64,000 nt of DNA from Oscillatoria nigro-viridis PCC 7112 (GTDB taxonomy: Bacteria; Cyanobacteriota; Cyanobacteriia; Cyanobacteriales; Microcoleaceae): the NCBI RefSeq assembly GCF_000317475.1, contig NC_019729.1:2804501-2868500 (forward strand). Direction: 5' to 3'. The notes beneath the pieces are model-generated. The model was given only the letters and a program-made list of their open reading frames with translations, had not been told where the DNA came from and made no database searches. Position 1 is the stretch's first letter, and every line of letters starts with the position of its first letter. Below, piece after piece: positions 1 to 8,384 of the stretch. The translations under genes and the position numbers were made by a program.

Positions 1-1
1 T

Positions 2-1180
2 AAGACAGTAAATTGGGCGGGAAACCCCAACAAACCAGTTCAAATAGAGGAAGATGGCAGCCCTCGACTGTCTCCTCGGAAATCCTTCGAGCTGTGGAAA
101 GAAAATGTAAGGTACAAATCTTTGCCTTGGAAACAATGCGAGATAGACGCTGCATTGGAACTGAAAAAAGCAATGATTAATATAGTGCTGCGCCAAGTAG
201 CCAAACTCGAAAATTTAAATAGAGCACTAGAAGCATCAGTCGCCAGAGAACGCGAAAAAACTGCTCATTTAAAAACAGCGATGTCCGAGCTTAAGCGGGC
301 GCAAACTCAATTGGTGCAAAGCGAAAGAATGTCTAGTTTGGGACAGTTGGTGTCGGCCGTAGCTTATGAAGTCACTAACCCGATTAACTTCATCTACGGC
401 AATCTTAGCTATGCCAACGAATACAGTCAAAAAATGATCGATTTATTGCAGCTTTACGACCAGCACTATCCGTCGCCTTCGCCAGAAATTCAAGCACAAA
501 TAGAAATAGCAGAATTAGAGTTTATAGTTGAAGACTTACCGAAGTTGCTGGGTTCAATGAAAGTAGGAGCTAACCGCATCCGCGAGATAGTTCAGTCGCT
601 GCGAAACTTTTCTAGAATTGACGAAGCAGAGATTAAACCAATTGACATTCACGACGGATTGGACAGCGCTTTGCTGATTTTGAGCAACCGACTCAAACCG
701 AAGCCCGATCGCCCAGCAATTCATCTCATCAAAGAATATGGCTCTCTGCCTTTAGTTGAGTGTTACGCAGTTCAAATCAACCAAGTATTTATGAATGTAC
801 TGGCAAATGCAATTGATGCTCTCGAAGATGCCTTTGTCAACAATAATTTATCGTCGCACAGCGGAGACAAAGAACAGCCAGTTAAGTACGGACAAATTCG
901 GATTGTGACTGAACTTTGTCCCAGAAAAAAAGCCGTAGCAGTTCGGATCGAGGACAACGGTTGGGGCATGACCCAAACAGTTCGCCAGAAAATATTTGAG
1001 CCGTTTTTTACCACAAAACCGGTGGGCAAAGGTGCGGGGATAGGTTTGGCGATTAGCCACGAAATTGTGGTAGAACAACACGGCGGCAAATTGACTTGCA
1101 TTTCTGCCCCCGGAGAGGGAACCGAGTTGATTATTGAGATTCCCTTGAACCAAACTCATCCCCAACCCACAGTCAAGTGA
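2..1180 (+). CDS. Phytochrome-type histidine kinase, C-terminal part (5' end outside window)
   Basis: The frame is open to the left edge, so this is the 3' part of a longer gene and the TTG at 122 is not its start. The upstream codons read NWAGNPNKP...LSPRKSFELW, the end of a PHY domain with its conserved PRxSF tongue motif, so the protein is very probably a bilin-binding phytochrome light sensor of the cytoplasm. A short coiled coil leads to a HisKA/HATPase module: N box NQVFMNVLANAIDAL, G1 box EDNGWGM, F box FEPFFTT, G2 box GKGAGIGLAI. The H box reads VAYEVTNP where paralogues in this window read VAHEINNP: codon 365-367 is TAT (Tyr), so the phosphoacceptor His is missing while the ATP-binding lobe looks intact. 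Light-regulated ATP binding or signalling through a partner is more likely than classical autophosphorylation. The photosensory domains cannot be inspected here. Confidence 0.9.
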   Translation, partial: KTVNWAGNPNKPVQIEEDGSPRLSPRKSFELWKENVRYKSLPWKQCEIDAALELKKAMINIVLRQVAKLENLNRALEASVAREREKTAHLKTAMSELKRAQTQLVQSERMSSLGQLVSAVAYEVTNPINFIYGNLSYANEYSQKMIDLLQLYDQHYPSPSPEIQAQIEIAELEFIVEDLPKLLGSMKVGANRIREIVQSLRNFSRIDEAEIKPIDIHDGLDSALLILSNRLKPKPDRPAIHLIKEYGSLPLVECYAVQINQVFMNVLANAIDALEDAFVNNNLSSHSGDKEQPVKYGQIRIVTELCPRKKAVAVRIEDNGWGMTQTVRQKIFEPFFTTKPVGKGAGIGLAISHEIVVEQHGGKLTCISAPGEGTELIIEIPLNQTHPQPTVK

Positions 1181-1303
1181 AAAAAAGTCCGCGCTAGCGA
1201 ATCTATCCCAAAGGCTAGGAAATCGCCCCAATTCAAAAATCGAAAATTCGATTAAAATACAAAAGCAGCTAAGTAGATTTGAGCCAATTCAGAGGAAGCT
1301 AGT

Positions 1304-2767
1304 ATGACTGAAAAAAAAACCGCCCAATGGGATGCCGGCCGGTTTCTCAAAACCTTGGCTTATTTCGGCGTCATTCCCTTCATTGGCAGCATTAGCTGGC
1401 TGCAACAACTCTTTGGAAGCAGCAGCAAAACTAAAAAAGACCAACCCAAACTGATACTGGTAGCCGGTGCCACCGGCGGCGTCGGGAAGCGAGTTGTGAA
1501 GCGGCTGCAACAGCGGGGATACAGAGTACGCTGCCTCGTCAGAGATGCTAAAAGAGCAACAGAAATTCTCGGCAAAAATGTCGAGTTAGTTGAGGGAGAT
1601 ATCACTCTCGCAGAAACCCTAACACCGCTAGTAACCGAGGGCGTAGAAGCGGTTATCTGCTGTACCGGTACTAAAGTTCAACCAGTAGAAGGAGACACCC
1701 CAAATCGGGAAAAATACTATCAAGGCATCAAATTTTATATGCCTGAAGTTGTGGATGTTCCCGAAATAGTCGAATACAAAGGCATCAATAATTTAGTGCA
1801 AGCTGTTCGCCGCCAGCTACTTCAAGCAGGCGAAAAAACAATTTTTGACTTCACAAAACCCAGCCAAGATTTAAAAGAAACTTGGGGAGCTCTCGACGAC
1901 ATAGTGATGGGCGGCACCAGCGAAAGTTCGATCGTACTTACAGACAATAGGGCTATATTCACAGGCAATGTTTCTACTGCCAACTCGGGCGGCTTTGCTT
2001 CGGTGCGTACCCGCAACTTCGATCCTCCGCTCAATCTCGCAGGATTTAGCGGCCTCCAACTGCGCGTTAAGGGCGACGGCAAGCGCTACAAATTGATTGT
2101 TCGCAGCGAAGCTAAATGGGATGGAATTGGCTATTGCTATTCGTTTGATACTGTTTATAATATCTGGATTACTGTCACCGTTCCCTTTGATGAGTTAATT
2201 CCAGTATTCCGCGCCAAAACTGTCAAAGATGGCTCGAAATTTGATGCCAGCAGTATTTTTTCTTTTCAGTTAATGTTGAGCAAGTTTGAATATGATGGCG
2301 CGCTCAACCCGAAATTTACACCGGGTATTTTTCAACTGGAGTTAGAATCTATTAAAGCTGATGGGGGACAGACTTTGCCGCGAGTTGTGATGGTGAGTTC
2401 GGCAGGAGTTACCCGCCCGGGCCGCCCGGGAATTAACTTGGAAGAAGAACCGCCTGCTGTCAGGATGAATGATATGTTGGGGGGAATTTTGACTTGGAAG
2501 TTGAAAGGGGAAGATTGCGTGCGATCGAGCGGCATACCTTATACTGTTGTCAGACCCTGCGCTTTGACTGAAGAACCGGGAGGCAAAGCTTTAATATTTG
2601 AGCAAGGAGACAATATTAGGGGCAAAGTCAGTCGGGAAGATATTGCAGAATTGTGCGTGCAAGCCTTGGAACAGCCTCAAGCTTGCAACGTTACTTTTGA
2701 GGTGAAAGAGGGGGAAAATGCCAGTTCTCCCGAAGACTGGCAGGCTTTGTTTTCGGGAGTTAAATAA
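1304..2767 (+). CDS. NAD(P)-binding SDR with inserted CIA30 domain
   Basis: 487 aa. Residues 50-150 form a Rossmann N-half with the nucleotide motif GATGGVG at 55-61. About residues 181-352 match the CIA30 (complex I intermediate-associated protein 30) fold: FDFTKPSQ...WGALDDIVMGG, then GFASVRT and LRVKGDGKRYK. The C-terminal part returns to the SDR fold (VVMVSSAG; YTVVRPCALTEEPGG). This SDR-CIA30-SDR arrangement is known in cyanobacterial and plastid proteins, where CIA30 is thought to act in assembly or redox handling; the substrate is unknown. It starts with ATG behind an AGAGGAAG ribosome-binding site and stands alone between a kinase and an ABC permease. Family call firm, function inferred. 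Confidence 0.85.
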   Translation: MTEKKTAQWDAGRFLKTLAYFGVIPFIGSISWLQQLFGSSSKTKKDQPKLILVAGATGGVGKRVVKRLQQRGYRVRCLVRDAKRATEILGKNVELVEGDITLAETLTPLVTEGVEAVICCTGTKVQPVEGDTPNREKYYQGIKFYMPEVVDVPEIVEYKGINNLVQAVRRQLLQAGEKTIFDFTKPSQDLKETWGALDDIVMGGTSESSIVLTDNRAIFTGNVSTANSGGFASVRTRNFDPPLNLAGFSGLQLRVKGDGKRYKLIVRSEAKWDGIGYCYSFDTVYNIWITVTVPFDELIPVFRAKTVKDGSKFDASSIFSFQLMLSKFEYDGALNPKFTPGIFQLELESIKADGGQTLPRVVMVSSAGVTRPGRPGINLEEEPPAVRMNDMLGGILTWKLKGEDCVRSSGIPYTVVRPCALTEEPGGKALIFEQGDNIRGKVSREDIAELCVQALEQPQACNVTFEVKEGENASSPEDWQALFSGVK

Positions 2768-2951
2768 CAATTGTTTGTAGGGGCTGATTAGTTTCTTCCC
2801 CTTATTAGTCGGCGGTTTAAACCTCGTCTTGTCAAACGAAGTCTGCCTCCGCAGACAAGCGAGATAACTGGTTCCCAGGCTTGACCTGGGAACGAGTAAT
2901 AACCAATAACTAATAACTAAAAACCAATAACTAATCACTAATAACTAATTT

Positions 2952-3830
2952 ATGTCTGTGACTTTTTCCCGACGATACTTGACGCCTTATTTGTTTTTGC
3001 TGCCGGCTTTATTTATTTTGAGTTTGACTGTTTTGTGGCCTGCGGTGCAAGCTTTTTATTTGAGTTTTACCAACTACGAATATGATTTAACTCAAATGCC
3101 GCAGTGGGTGGGGTTGAAGAATTTTTACAGGTTGTGGGGCGATCGAGTATTTTGGCAAACTTTGACGAATACGCTGCTGTATCTCACCTGCGTTGTGCCT
3201 GTATTGGTTGTTCTACCCTTGGGAATGGCGATTTTGTGCAACCAAAAACTTAAGGGGATGAACTGGTTTCGAGCCGCATACTACACGCCAGCGGTGATTT
3301 CAATGGTTGTCGCCGGGATTGCTTGGAAGTGGCTGTTTGCTGAGACTGGACTGCTAAATCAGTTGGGGGAATTGTTGGGTTTACCTCCTGTTTCTTGGCT
3401 GGCTAATCCGAAGTTAGCAATCTTTAGCGTCATGGCGGTTACTATCTGGAAAGGATTGGGCTATTACATGGTGATTTATTTGGCTGGGCTGCAAGCTATT
3501 CCGGCAGAACTTTATGAGGCGGCTGCTATTGATGGTTCTGATGGTTTGGGAAAGCACTGGGATATTACTGTGCCGCTGATGAAGCCGTATCTAGTTTTGG
3601 TAGCGGTTATTTCGGCGATTTCTGCTACTAAGGTTTTTGAAGAAGTTTATATTATGACTCAGGGCGGGCCTCGCAATAGTTCTAAGACTGTTGTTTATTA
3701 TCTTTACGAACGGGCTTTTAATGATTTGGAAATTGGCTATGCTTGTACGATCGGGCTGGTTTTGTTTTTGCTAATTTTGGGTTTGTCGATTTTGCAAGTT
3801 AGCCTTCAGGGCTTGGCTCGCAATGATTAA
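2952..3830 (+). CDS. Carbohydrate ABC transporter permease (MalF/UgpA type)
   Basis: 292 aa inner-membrane permease with about six membrane segments. The EAA loop that contacts the ATPase is present: EAAAIDGSDGLGKHWDITVP at about residues 195-214. The N-terminus (FLLPALFILSLTVLWP, then FYLSFTNYE) is typical of the MalF/UgpA/GgtC branch of sugar or osmolyte importers. No binding protein, partner permease or ATPase gene is adjacent, so the subunits are elsewhere or it pairs with shared components. It is preceded by an AT-rich spacer of degenerate 'aataact' repeats and by no other gene of the pathway. Substrate not assignable. Confidence 0.88.
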   Translation: MSVTFSRRYLTPYLFLLPALFILSLTVLWPAVQAFYLSFTNYEYDLTQMPQWVGLKNFYRLWGDRVFWQTLTNTLLYLTCVVPVLVVLPLGMAILCNQKLKGMNWFRAAYYTPAVISMVVAGIAWKWLFAETGLLNQLGELLGLPPVSWLANPKLAIFSVMAVTIWKGLGYYMVIYLAGLQAIPAELYEAAAIDGSDGLGKHWDITVPLMKPYLVLVAVISAISATKVFEEVYIMTQGGPRNSSKTVVYYLYERAFNDLEIGYACTIGLVLFLLILGLSILQVSLQGLARND

Positions 3831-3870
3831 GATGTATTACTGATTAGGACTGACGCAATCGGGGCTTCAT

Positions 3871-3935
3871 AAACTCGGTTTCTCGTTCTCACTCCTGTTG
3901 ATACCAGGACTTCATTACATTCAGAAACCGGGTTT
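3871..3935. repeat. Dispersed GGTTTCT hairpin repeat, copy 1 (long loop)
   Basis: Arms AAACTCGGTTTCT (3871-3883) and AGAAACCGGGTTT (3923-3935) pair with one G-T wobble around a 39-nt loop. The same arm sequence forms tight hairpins at 27957-27987 and 63467-63501, so this is a dispersed palindromic repeat. It lies between convergent genes and could also end transcripts. Confidence 0.65.
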
Positions 3936-3988
3936 ATTCGTCTAATTTCTACTCAGTTGAGACTTGAATCTCAAATTAATGCGATCGC

Positions 3989-4690
3989 TCACGGTTTGGG
4001 GCAGGTCTTATTAGTGAAATCACAGGTATAAATATAAGGTTTTTGCCAGTTCAGAGGAATTTCTAATAAATCCCTGGTTCCGGTCATTCCCTGTCCGAGA
4101 AACAGCAGCACAGCGATCGAGTTCAATATCACATGGGTAGTGCGCCAGCGGTTTGAGCGGTCTTTGTAAATGTCTTGAACGATGGCAAGGGAAAAAACCA
4201 TAATTAGCGCAGCGGTGATGCCAATGTAGTAGTGAGACCAATACCATTCATTGGTTCGCCGATAAACGCCATCTTGAGTGCCAAGAATCACCAAACCAGT
4301 ACCTGTTAGGGTCGCAAATATGCCGCGCCATAAAGCGGGTGTAGCTCGATATAGCATGACCAAAGAGCCGATAGTTGCAACAAACATCAGCACAATGAAA
4401 ATGACCTGAAACGAGTTTTTGCTCCAAACATCCTTGCTCAAAATATGCTCAAAAATCGGGTAGGCTAGACCCAACAACGTCACTCCTACCACAGAACCTG
4501 ACAGAATTCGACCTGCTTTGACGTGTTCTGGACCGACTACAGGTGGAATTTTGCTCTTGGTGTCGATCGCAATTTGCTTCCGACGCTGCATAGTTTGCCA
4601 CGCCATATTGAGAACAACACCAAGCATAGGAAAAACAATCGCTACAGCTAAAATAGGATGCAGCAAACCCAGAAAATCTTTAAATTCCAT
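3989..4690 (-). CDS. DUF4079 family membrane protein
   Basis: 233 aa, about five to six hydrophobic helices (for example residues 12-30, 66-86, 97-113, 127-140, 151-168, 186-205). The opening FLGLLHPILAVAIVFPMLG and the conserved H/W-rich loop around residues 147-155 match the cyanobacterial DUF4079 family, a b561-like membrane protein of unknown role. Conserved His residues could bind heme, but this is inference. Convergent with the ABC permease; ATG start. Confidence 0.75.
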   Translation of the reverse strand: MEFKDFLGLLHPILAVAIVFPMLGVVLNMAWQTMQRRKQIAIDTKSKIPPVVGPEHVKAGRILSGSVVGVTLLGLAYPIFEHILSKDVWSKNSFQVIFIVLMFVATIGSLVMLYRATPALWRGIFATLTGTGLVILGTQDGVYRRTNEWYWSHYYIGITAALIMVFSLAIVQDIYKDRSNRWRTTHVILNSIAVLLFLGQGMTGTRDLLEIPLNWQKPYIYTCDFTNKTCPKP

Positions 4691-5043
4691 ACAGCACCTT
4701 TTTGTTGAGGAGGGTTGGCTTCATGAACCCGGTTTTTGCGATACATAATATCATATCCGGTGCTCTAACCACAGTAAGTTTGTAGTCTGGACTAATAGTA
4801 ATTGTTCACAGGCATAGAGAAAACTGAAGTCCTGACTACAAACACGCTTTATGAAGGTAAGCCACGGAATATGTTGCTCAATAAAAAAATGTAGCAGTTG
4901 TCAATTGTGTGAGGTACAGCTTCTTAAATTACGCAATTACGCAATTACGCAATTACAATTACCTTTTTGTACCCATAGAGATTAAAAATGCTGGATGTAA
5001 CCTCCGTGGCGGTTAAGGATTAATTGGCTGCATCACTTTCAGC
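4691..5043. other. Intergenic region, no gene seen
   Basis: Spacer between two minus-strand genes. It holds a small tandem repeat (4929-4952) and otherwise no ORF or RNA that I recognise. It is the upstream region of the DUF4079 gene and the downstream region of the YHS gene. Confidence 0.6.
4929..4952. repeat. Short tandem repeat TTACGCAA x3
   Basis: Three perfect 8-bp units followed by a degenerate unit. Typical cyanobacterial short tandemly repeated sequence. Confidence 0.85.
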
Positions 5044-5838
5044 TTAGCGGAACAGTTCTTTGTTGTTCAGAATAGCGGGCCAATTTTTGTTTGCTGAAGC
5101 AATGTGGCCGGGGATATCCGCCATCCACTGTGCTTGTACTTTTTTGTCGTAGTTGAGATAAAGCTTCCCATTAACGATTTTCCAGGCGTCTGGCTGGGTG
5201 ACAACAAGATTCCCTTCACTGGTTCCCTGGGCACAATATCCACCGTATTGAGGAGCATACTTTTCAGGATTTTTAGCAAACATATCACGGTTTGCTGCAC
5301 TAGCAAACATCCAAGTTGTTCCACCCCAATTATGTTTAAATTGGCTAACTCCCATAACTAATTTGCTTTGGGTAAAATAGGCTACGACATCCTGACCATC
5401 AAGAGCCACACCTTTTTCGGTGTAGAACTGAGGATGAAGGGTTGTTGTGCTGCTTCTACCAGCGCAAGGATTGGTTTTACCAGCACAAGGATTGGCTTTA
5501 CCAGCGCAAGGATTGGCTTTACCAGCACAAGGATTGGCTTTACCAGCGCAAGGATTGGCTTTACCAGCACAAGGATTGGCTTTACCAGCACAAGGATTGG
5601 CTTTACCAGCACAAGGATTGGCTTTACCCGCGCAAGGATTGGCTTTACCCGCGCAAGGATTGGCTTTACCAGCACAAGGATTGGCTTTACCCGCGCAAGG
5701 ATTGGATTCTGCAATCTTGAATGAAACGGTTGTAGAGTTTAAGCTTGTGGCAGCCTTGAATTTGGCGTAGCTAACATTAGCTGTTGCCAAACCGAGAATG
5801 GTGGCAATGGCGATCGTGGTAATGTATTTTACTTTCAT
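5044..5838 (-). CDS. Secreted YHS-domain protein with 12 NPCAG heptad repeats
   Basis: The start is placed at ATG 5838 because the protein then opens with a clean signal peptide (MKVKYITTIAIATILGLATA, cleavage near SYA); the frame is open 33 codons further upstream. The mature N-terminus is 12 tandem copies of the 7-residue unit NPCAGKA (last two NPCAGKT and NPCAGRS), giving 12 evenly spaced cysteines. The C-terminal half is a YHS domain (VALDGQDVVAYF; CAQGTSEGN), a fold linked to metal proteins. Cys every seven residues in a secreted protein suggests metal (copper or zinc) binding, disulfide-linked display or surface structure; this is inference. Divergent from the cupin gene at 6160, sharing a 321-bp promoter region. 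Confidence 0.85.
   Translation of the reverse strand: MKVKYITTIAIATILGLATANVSYAKFKAATSLNSTTVSFKIAESNPCAGKANPCAGKANPCAGKANPCAGKANPCAGKANPCAGKANPCAGKANPCAGKANPCAGKANPCAGKANPCAGKTNPCAGRSSTTTLHPQFYTEKGVALDGQDVVAYFTQSKLVMGVSQFKHNWGGTTWMFASAANRDMFAKNPEKYAPQYGGYCAQGTSEGNLVVTQPDAWKIVNGKLYLNYDKKVQAQWMADIPGHIASANKNWPAILNNKELFR
5452..5703 (-). repeat. 21-bp coding tandem repeat, 12 units (NPCAGKA)
   Basis: Twelve 21-bp units encode the NPCAG heptads. Units differ mainly at the third base of the Ala codon (GCT/GCG/GGG-strand variants such as AGCACAAGG and CCGCGCAAGG on the plus strand). The protein is constant while silent sites vary, which points to selection on the peptide. Confidence 0.95.
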
Positions 5839-6159
5839 GTGTCTAATTCCCAGATAAATTGTTAATAGTTCCATGCCAGATATTTGCTTGAGACTTCTTG
5901 ATCTCTGGCAATTATTCTGGCTTTTTGTGGTCCTCAAGACTTGAGGTTGTTTACATTAACACTCAATAAGATGAGTGCTAGATGAGGAAGAGATGGATGG
6001 GAGATAAAACTCTGAATACTTTATACGTCCCTTTCTTCAGCAAAAATTCATCTGGGAATTAGGAACGCATCATCTAGTTGCCAGGAATGTCTTATAGAGT
6101 GGAGATTAACCCTGATTATCTTTTAGTAGTGCAGTAATTTAACCGCGAGTTGAGAAATT
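5839..6159. promoter_or_regulatory. Divergent spacer between YHS gene and cupin gene
   Basis: 321 bp with no recognisable gene. Because both flanking genes are transcribed outward it must hold both promoters. Palindromic 'ctcaataagatgagt' (about 5961-5975) could be an operator, but no factor can be named. Confidence 0.45.
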
Positions 6160-6771
6160 ATGACAGGAAAAGACTGGTTAGTGACTAACGATGGACAGTG
6201 CAATATTTTTGAGGCTACAAGTCAAATTGAAGATTTGACTCATCCCTACCGACTTTACCGTTTTTTAACTGACTTGGAAGATGTATTAGAGCAAATTAGT
6301 GATGATTATTTACGACTCCAGGCAATTTGTCCCCTTGTCCGCAGGTTGTTAGATAGTTCCTCCTGGTTTCAAATTGCTCTACTTGAGCCTGACTCTGAGA
6401 CAGGGTGGGCAGTACAAACACTGTATGATGAACCATTTTTTCCTCTGACGGTGCAGTTGGTGGCTTGGGCTCCGGGTGCAGTTTCTCCGATTCACAATCA
6501 TGCCAGTTGGGGATTGGTGGCCCTACTTGATGGAGAGGAGAAAAATACTTTTTGGCAGCGATCGCCAACTCGCAAGTTTCCCGATAAAATTACCACAGTG
6601 GGAGATATTTTGCTTGCTCCTGGTGACGTTTTGTGCTTAATGCCAGATGCGATTCATCATGTGGAAGCACTGGGAGATAAACCAACCATTAGTTTTAATC
6701 TTTATGGTGTAACAGATTACGATCGACGATTTGAGTTTAACCAGATTAAAGGCACTGCGGAAAACTTTTAA
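6160..6771 (+). CDS. Cysteine-dioxygenase-like cupin protein
   Basis: 203 aa, single cupin barrel. The metal-binding signature HNHASWGLVALLDGEE gives two His and a Glu, and a third ligand lies in MPDAIHHVEALG, the pattern of cysteine dioxygenase-like non-heme iron cupins. Likely a cytoplasmic thiol or small-acid dioxygenase, substrate unknown. ATG follows GTTGAGAAATT. It lies 158 bp upstream of the kinase/regulator pair and divergent to the YHS protein; a shared metal or redox theme is possible but not shown. Confidence 0.8.
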   Translation: MTGKDWLVTNDGQCNIFEATSQIEDLTHPYRLYRFLTDLEDVLEQISDDYLRLQAICPLVRRLLDSSSWFQIALLEPDSETGWAVQTLYDEPFFPLTVQLVAWAPGAVSPIHNHASWGLVALLDGEEKNTFWQRSPTRKFPDKITTVGDILLAPGDVLCLMPDAIHHVEALGDKPTISFNLYGVTDYDRRFEFNQIKGTAENF

Positions 6772-6929
6772 GATAGCAGCCTGATGACAGGAAATATCAA
6801 CAAATCTCAAATATAGCGGGCGACGATCGCGGCTGCACCAACTTTCGTCGGTTCGACGCAATACTAATTTTATCTAGTTAATAGTTGACGCATTTTAATG
6901 CTTAATTCTCCTCACAACCTGACGATATA

Positions 6930-8384
6930 ATGAAGCTAATTTGCCAAGTTAGATCCGCTATCAACCATCTCACGGGCAAGCGAATTTCCACCTCTTCGCT
7001 TCAGTTTCGCCTGACGCTGGAATTGCTGGTTCTCTCGATTTTAGCACTGAGCAGTGTGGCATTTTGGGCCGGCTGGCAAAGGTCGCAAAATCTAGTCGGT
7101 GCCCACAAACAAACCCTGGAATATATTGGAATACGCTTTCCCGAACAGGTTGAGCTTTATAGTGAAATGGGTTCACTAGAAATTGGCTTAACCCGAAGTG
7201 TGCATAAAGCTTCCACAGGAGGAATCATGGTGTGGGTGAAGCGAAATGATGGGATGCTTTTGGTGAATTCACCTGATATGGATCTGCAATCTTCTAAGAT
7301 TACGAAGATGATCTCGTTGACGGAAGTACCTGCTGAGCCGACTTTTGTTCAGGTGGGCGATCGCTACTTGGTGATCTGTAGCAGAACTCTGAGGATTAAA
7401 AATGAATTACTGGGTACGGTATATTTTTCTCAAGATATCACTGATGAGCAACGTCAATTAAATGATGGGATTCGCAGTCTAATTGTTGTCAGTATTGTGG
7501 TAATCTTAGTGTTAATGTTGGCGATCGCCAGTCGCATTCGTCATGCTCTCCATCCTTTGGAACATATGAGTCAGGTAGCTAGCACTTTGTCTGCTGATAA
7601 TTTGCAGGCGGCCAAACTCCAACTGCATCAGGCTCCTGATGAGATTTTAGGACTAGCGCAAACCTTTAATGAGATGTTGTTTCGCTTATCTGGTTCTTGG
7701 GAGCAGCAACGCCAATTTGTCGGTAATGTTTCCCACGAATTACGCACTCCTCTGACGGTTGTAGTTGGTTATTTGCAAAGTTTGCTGCGACGCAGCACTA
7801 ACTTAAGTGACTATCAGCAACAAGCACTGGAAACAGCCGTTGGGGAAACTGAACGCACGATTCGGATGTTAGAAGATTTGCTCGATTTGGCACGGGCAGA
7901 TAGTGGCAACTTGCACTTTCGTTTGAATCCGGTGATATTGAATACTCTGGTGGCTGAGGTGGCCCAGATGAGTCAAAAAGTTAGCAATCGGAAAATTATT
8001 TTGGTGTCAACTGATGAAGATGTTGTAGCCTGTGCGGATCAGGATCGCTTACAACAAGTGTTAATTAACTTAGTCGATAATGCCATCAAGTATTCGGCTC
8101 CCGAACAACCAGTTGAGTTAGTATTGGAAAAGAGGGAACAGCAGGTGATGATTCATGTGGGCGATCGCGGAATTGGTATTTCTCTCCCCCATCAAAACCG
8201 GATTTTTGAGCGATTTTACCGGGTGGATGAGTCAATGACGCGCTCTAGAGACGGTACAGGGCTGGGATTGGCGATCGCCAAAAGCCTCATCGAAGGCATG
8301 GAAGGACGTATTACGCTCCGATCTAAACCGGGAGAAGGTAGTATTTTTACTATCACCTTACCTGTCTGGAATCCGCAGCTATGA
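6930..8384 (+). CDS. Membrane sensor histidine kinase, HAMP type
   Basis: 484 aa. TM1 at about residues 28-48, a periplasmic sensor loop of about 130 residues, TM2 at 181-201, then HAMP and a HisKA/HATPase module. H box FVGNVSHELRTPL with His269, N box LINLVDNAIKYS, G1 GDRGIGIS, F FERFYRVDE, G2 GTGLGLAIAKS. All catalytic boxes are present. The stop overlaps the start of the following response regulator by 4 bp (ATGA), so the pair is translationally coupled. In architecture it resembles cyanobacterial metal-sensing kinases (ManS/NrsS type), but the ligand cannot be read from the loop. Confidence 0.93.
   Translation: MKLICQVRSAINHLTGKRISTSSLQFRLTLELLVLSILALSSVAFWAGWQRSQNLVGAHKQTLEYIGIRFPEQVELYSEMGSLEIGLTRSVHKASTGGIMVWVKRNDGMLLVNSPDMDLQSSKITKMISLTEVPAEPTFVQVGDRYLVICSRTLRIKNELLGTVYFSQDITDEQRQLNDGIRSLIVVSIVVILVLMLAIASRIRHALHPLEHMSQVASTLSADNLQAAKLQLHQAPDEILGLAQTFNEMLFRLSGSWEQQRQFVGNVSHELRTPLTVVVGYLQSLLRRSTNLSDYQQQALETAVGETERTIRMLEDLLDLARADSGNLHFRLNPVILNTLVAEVAQMSQKVSNRKIILVSTDEDVVACADQDRLQQVLINLVDNAIKYSAPEQPVELVLEKREQQVMIHVGDRGIGISLPHQNRIFERFYRVDESMTRSRDGTGLGLAIAKSLIEGMEGRITLRSKPGEGSIFTITLPVWNPQL

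Noticed and set aside
5368..5770. Plus-strand frames with repeats such as RIGFTSA or PAQGLAL
   Set aside because: They are complements of the NPCAGKA-coding repeat; 21-bp periodicity keeps every frame open.
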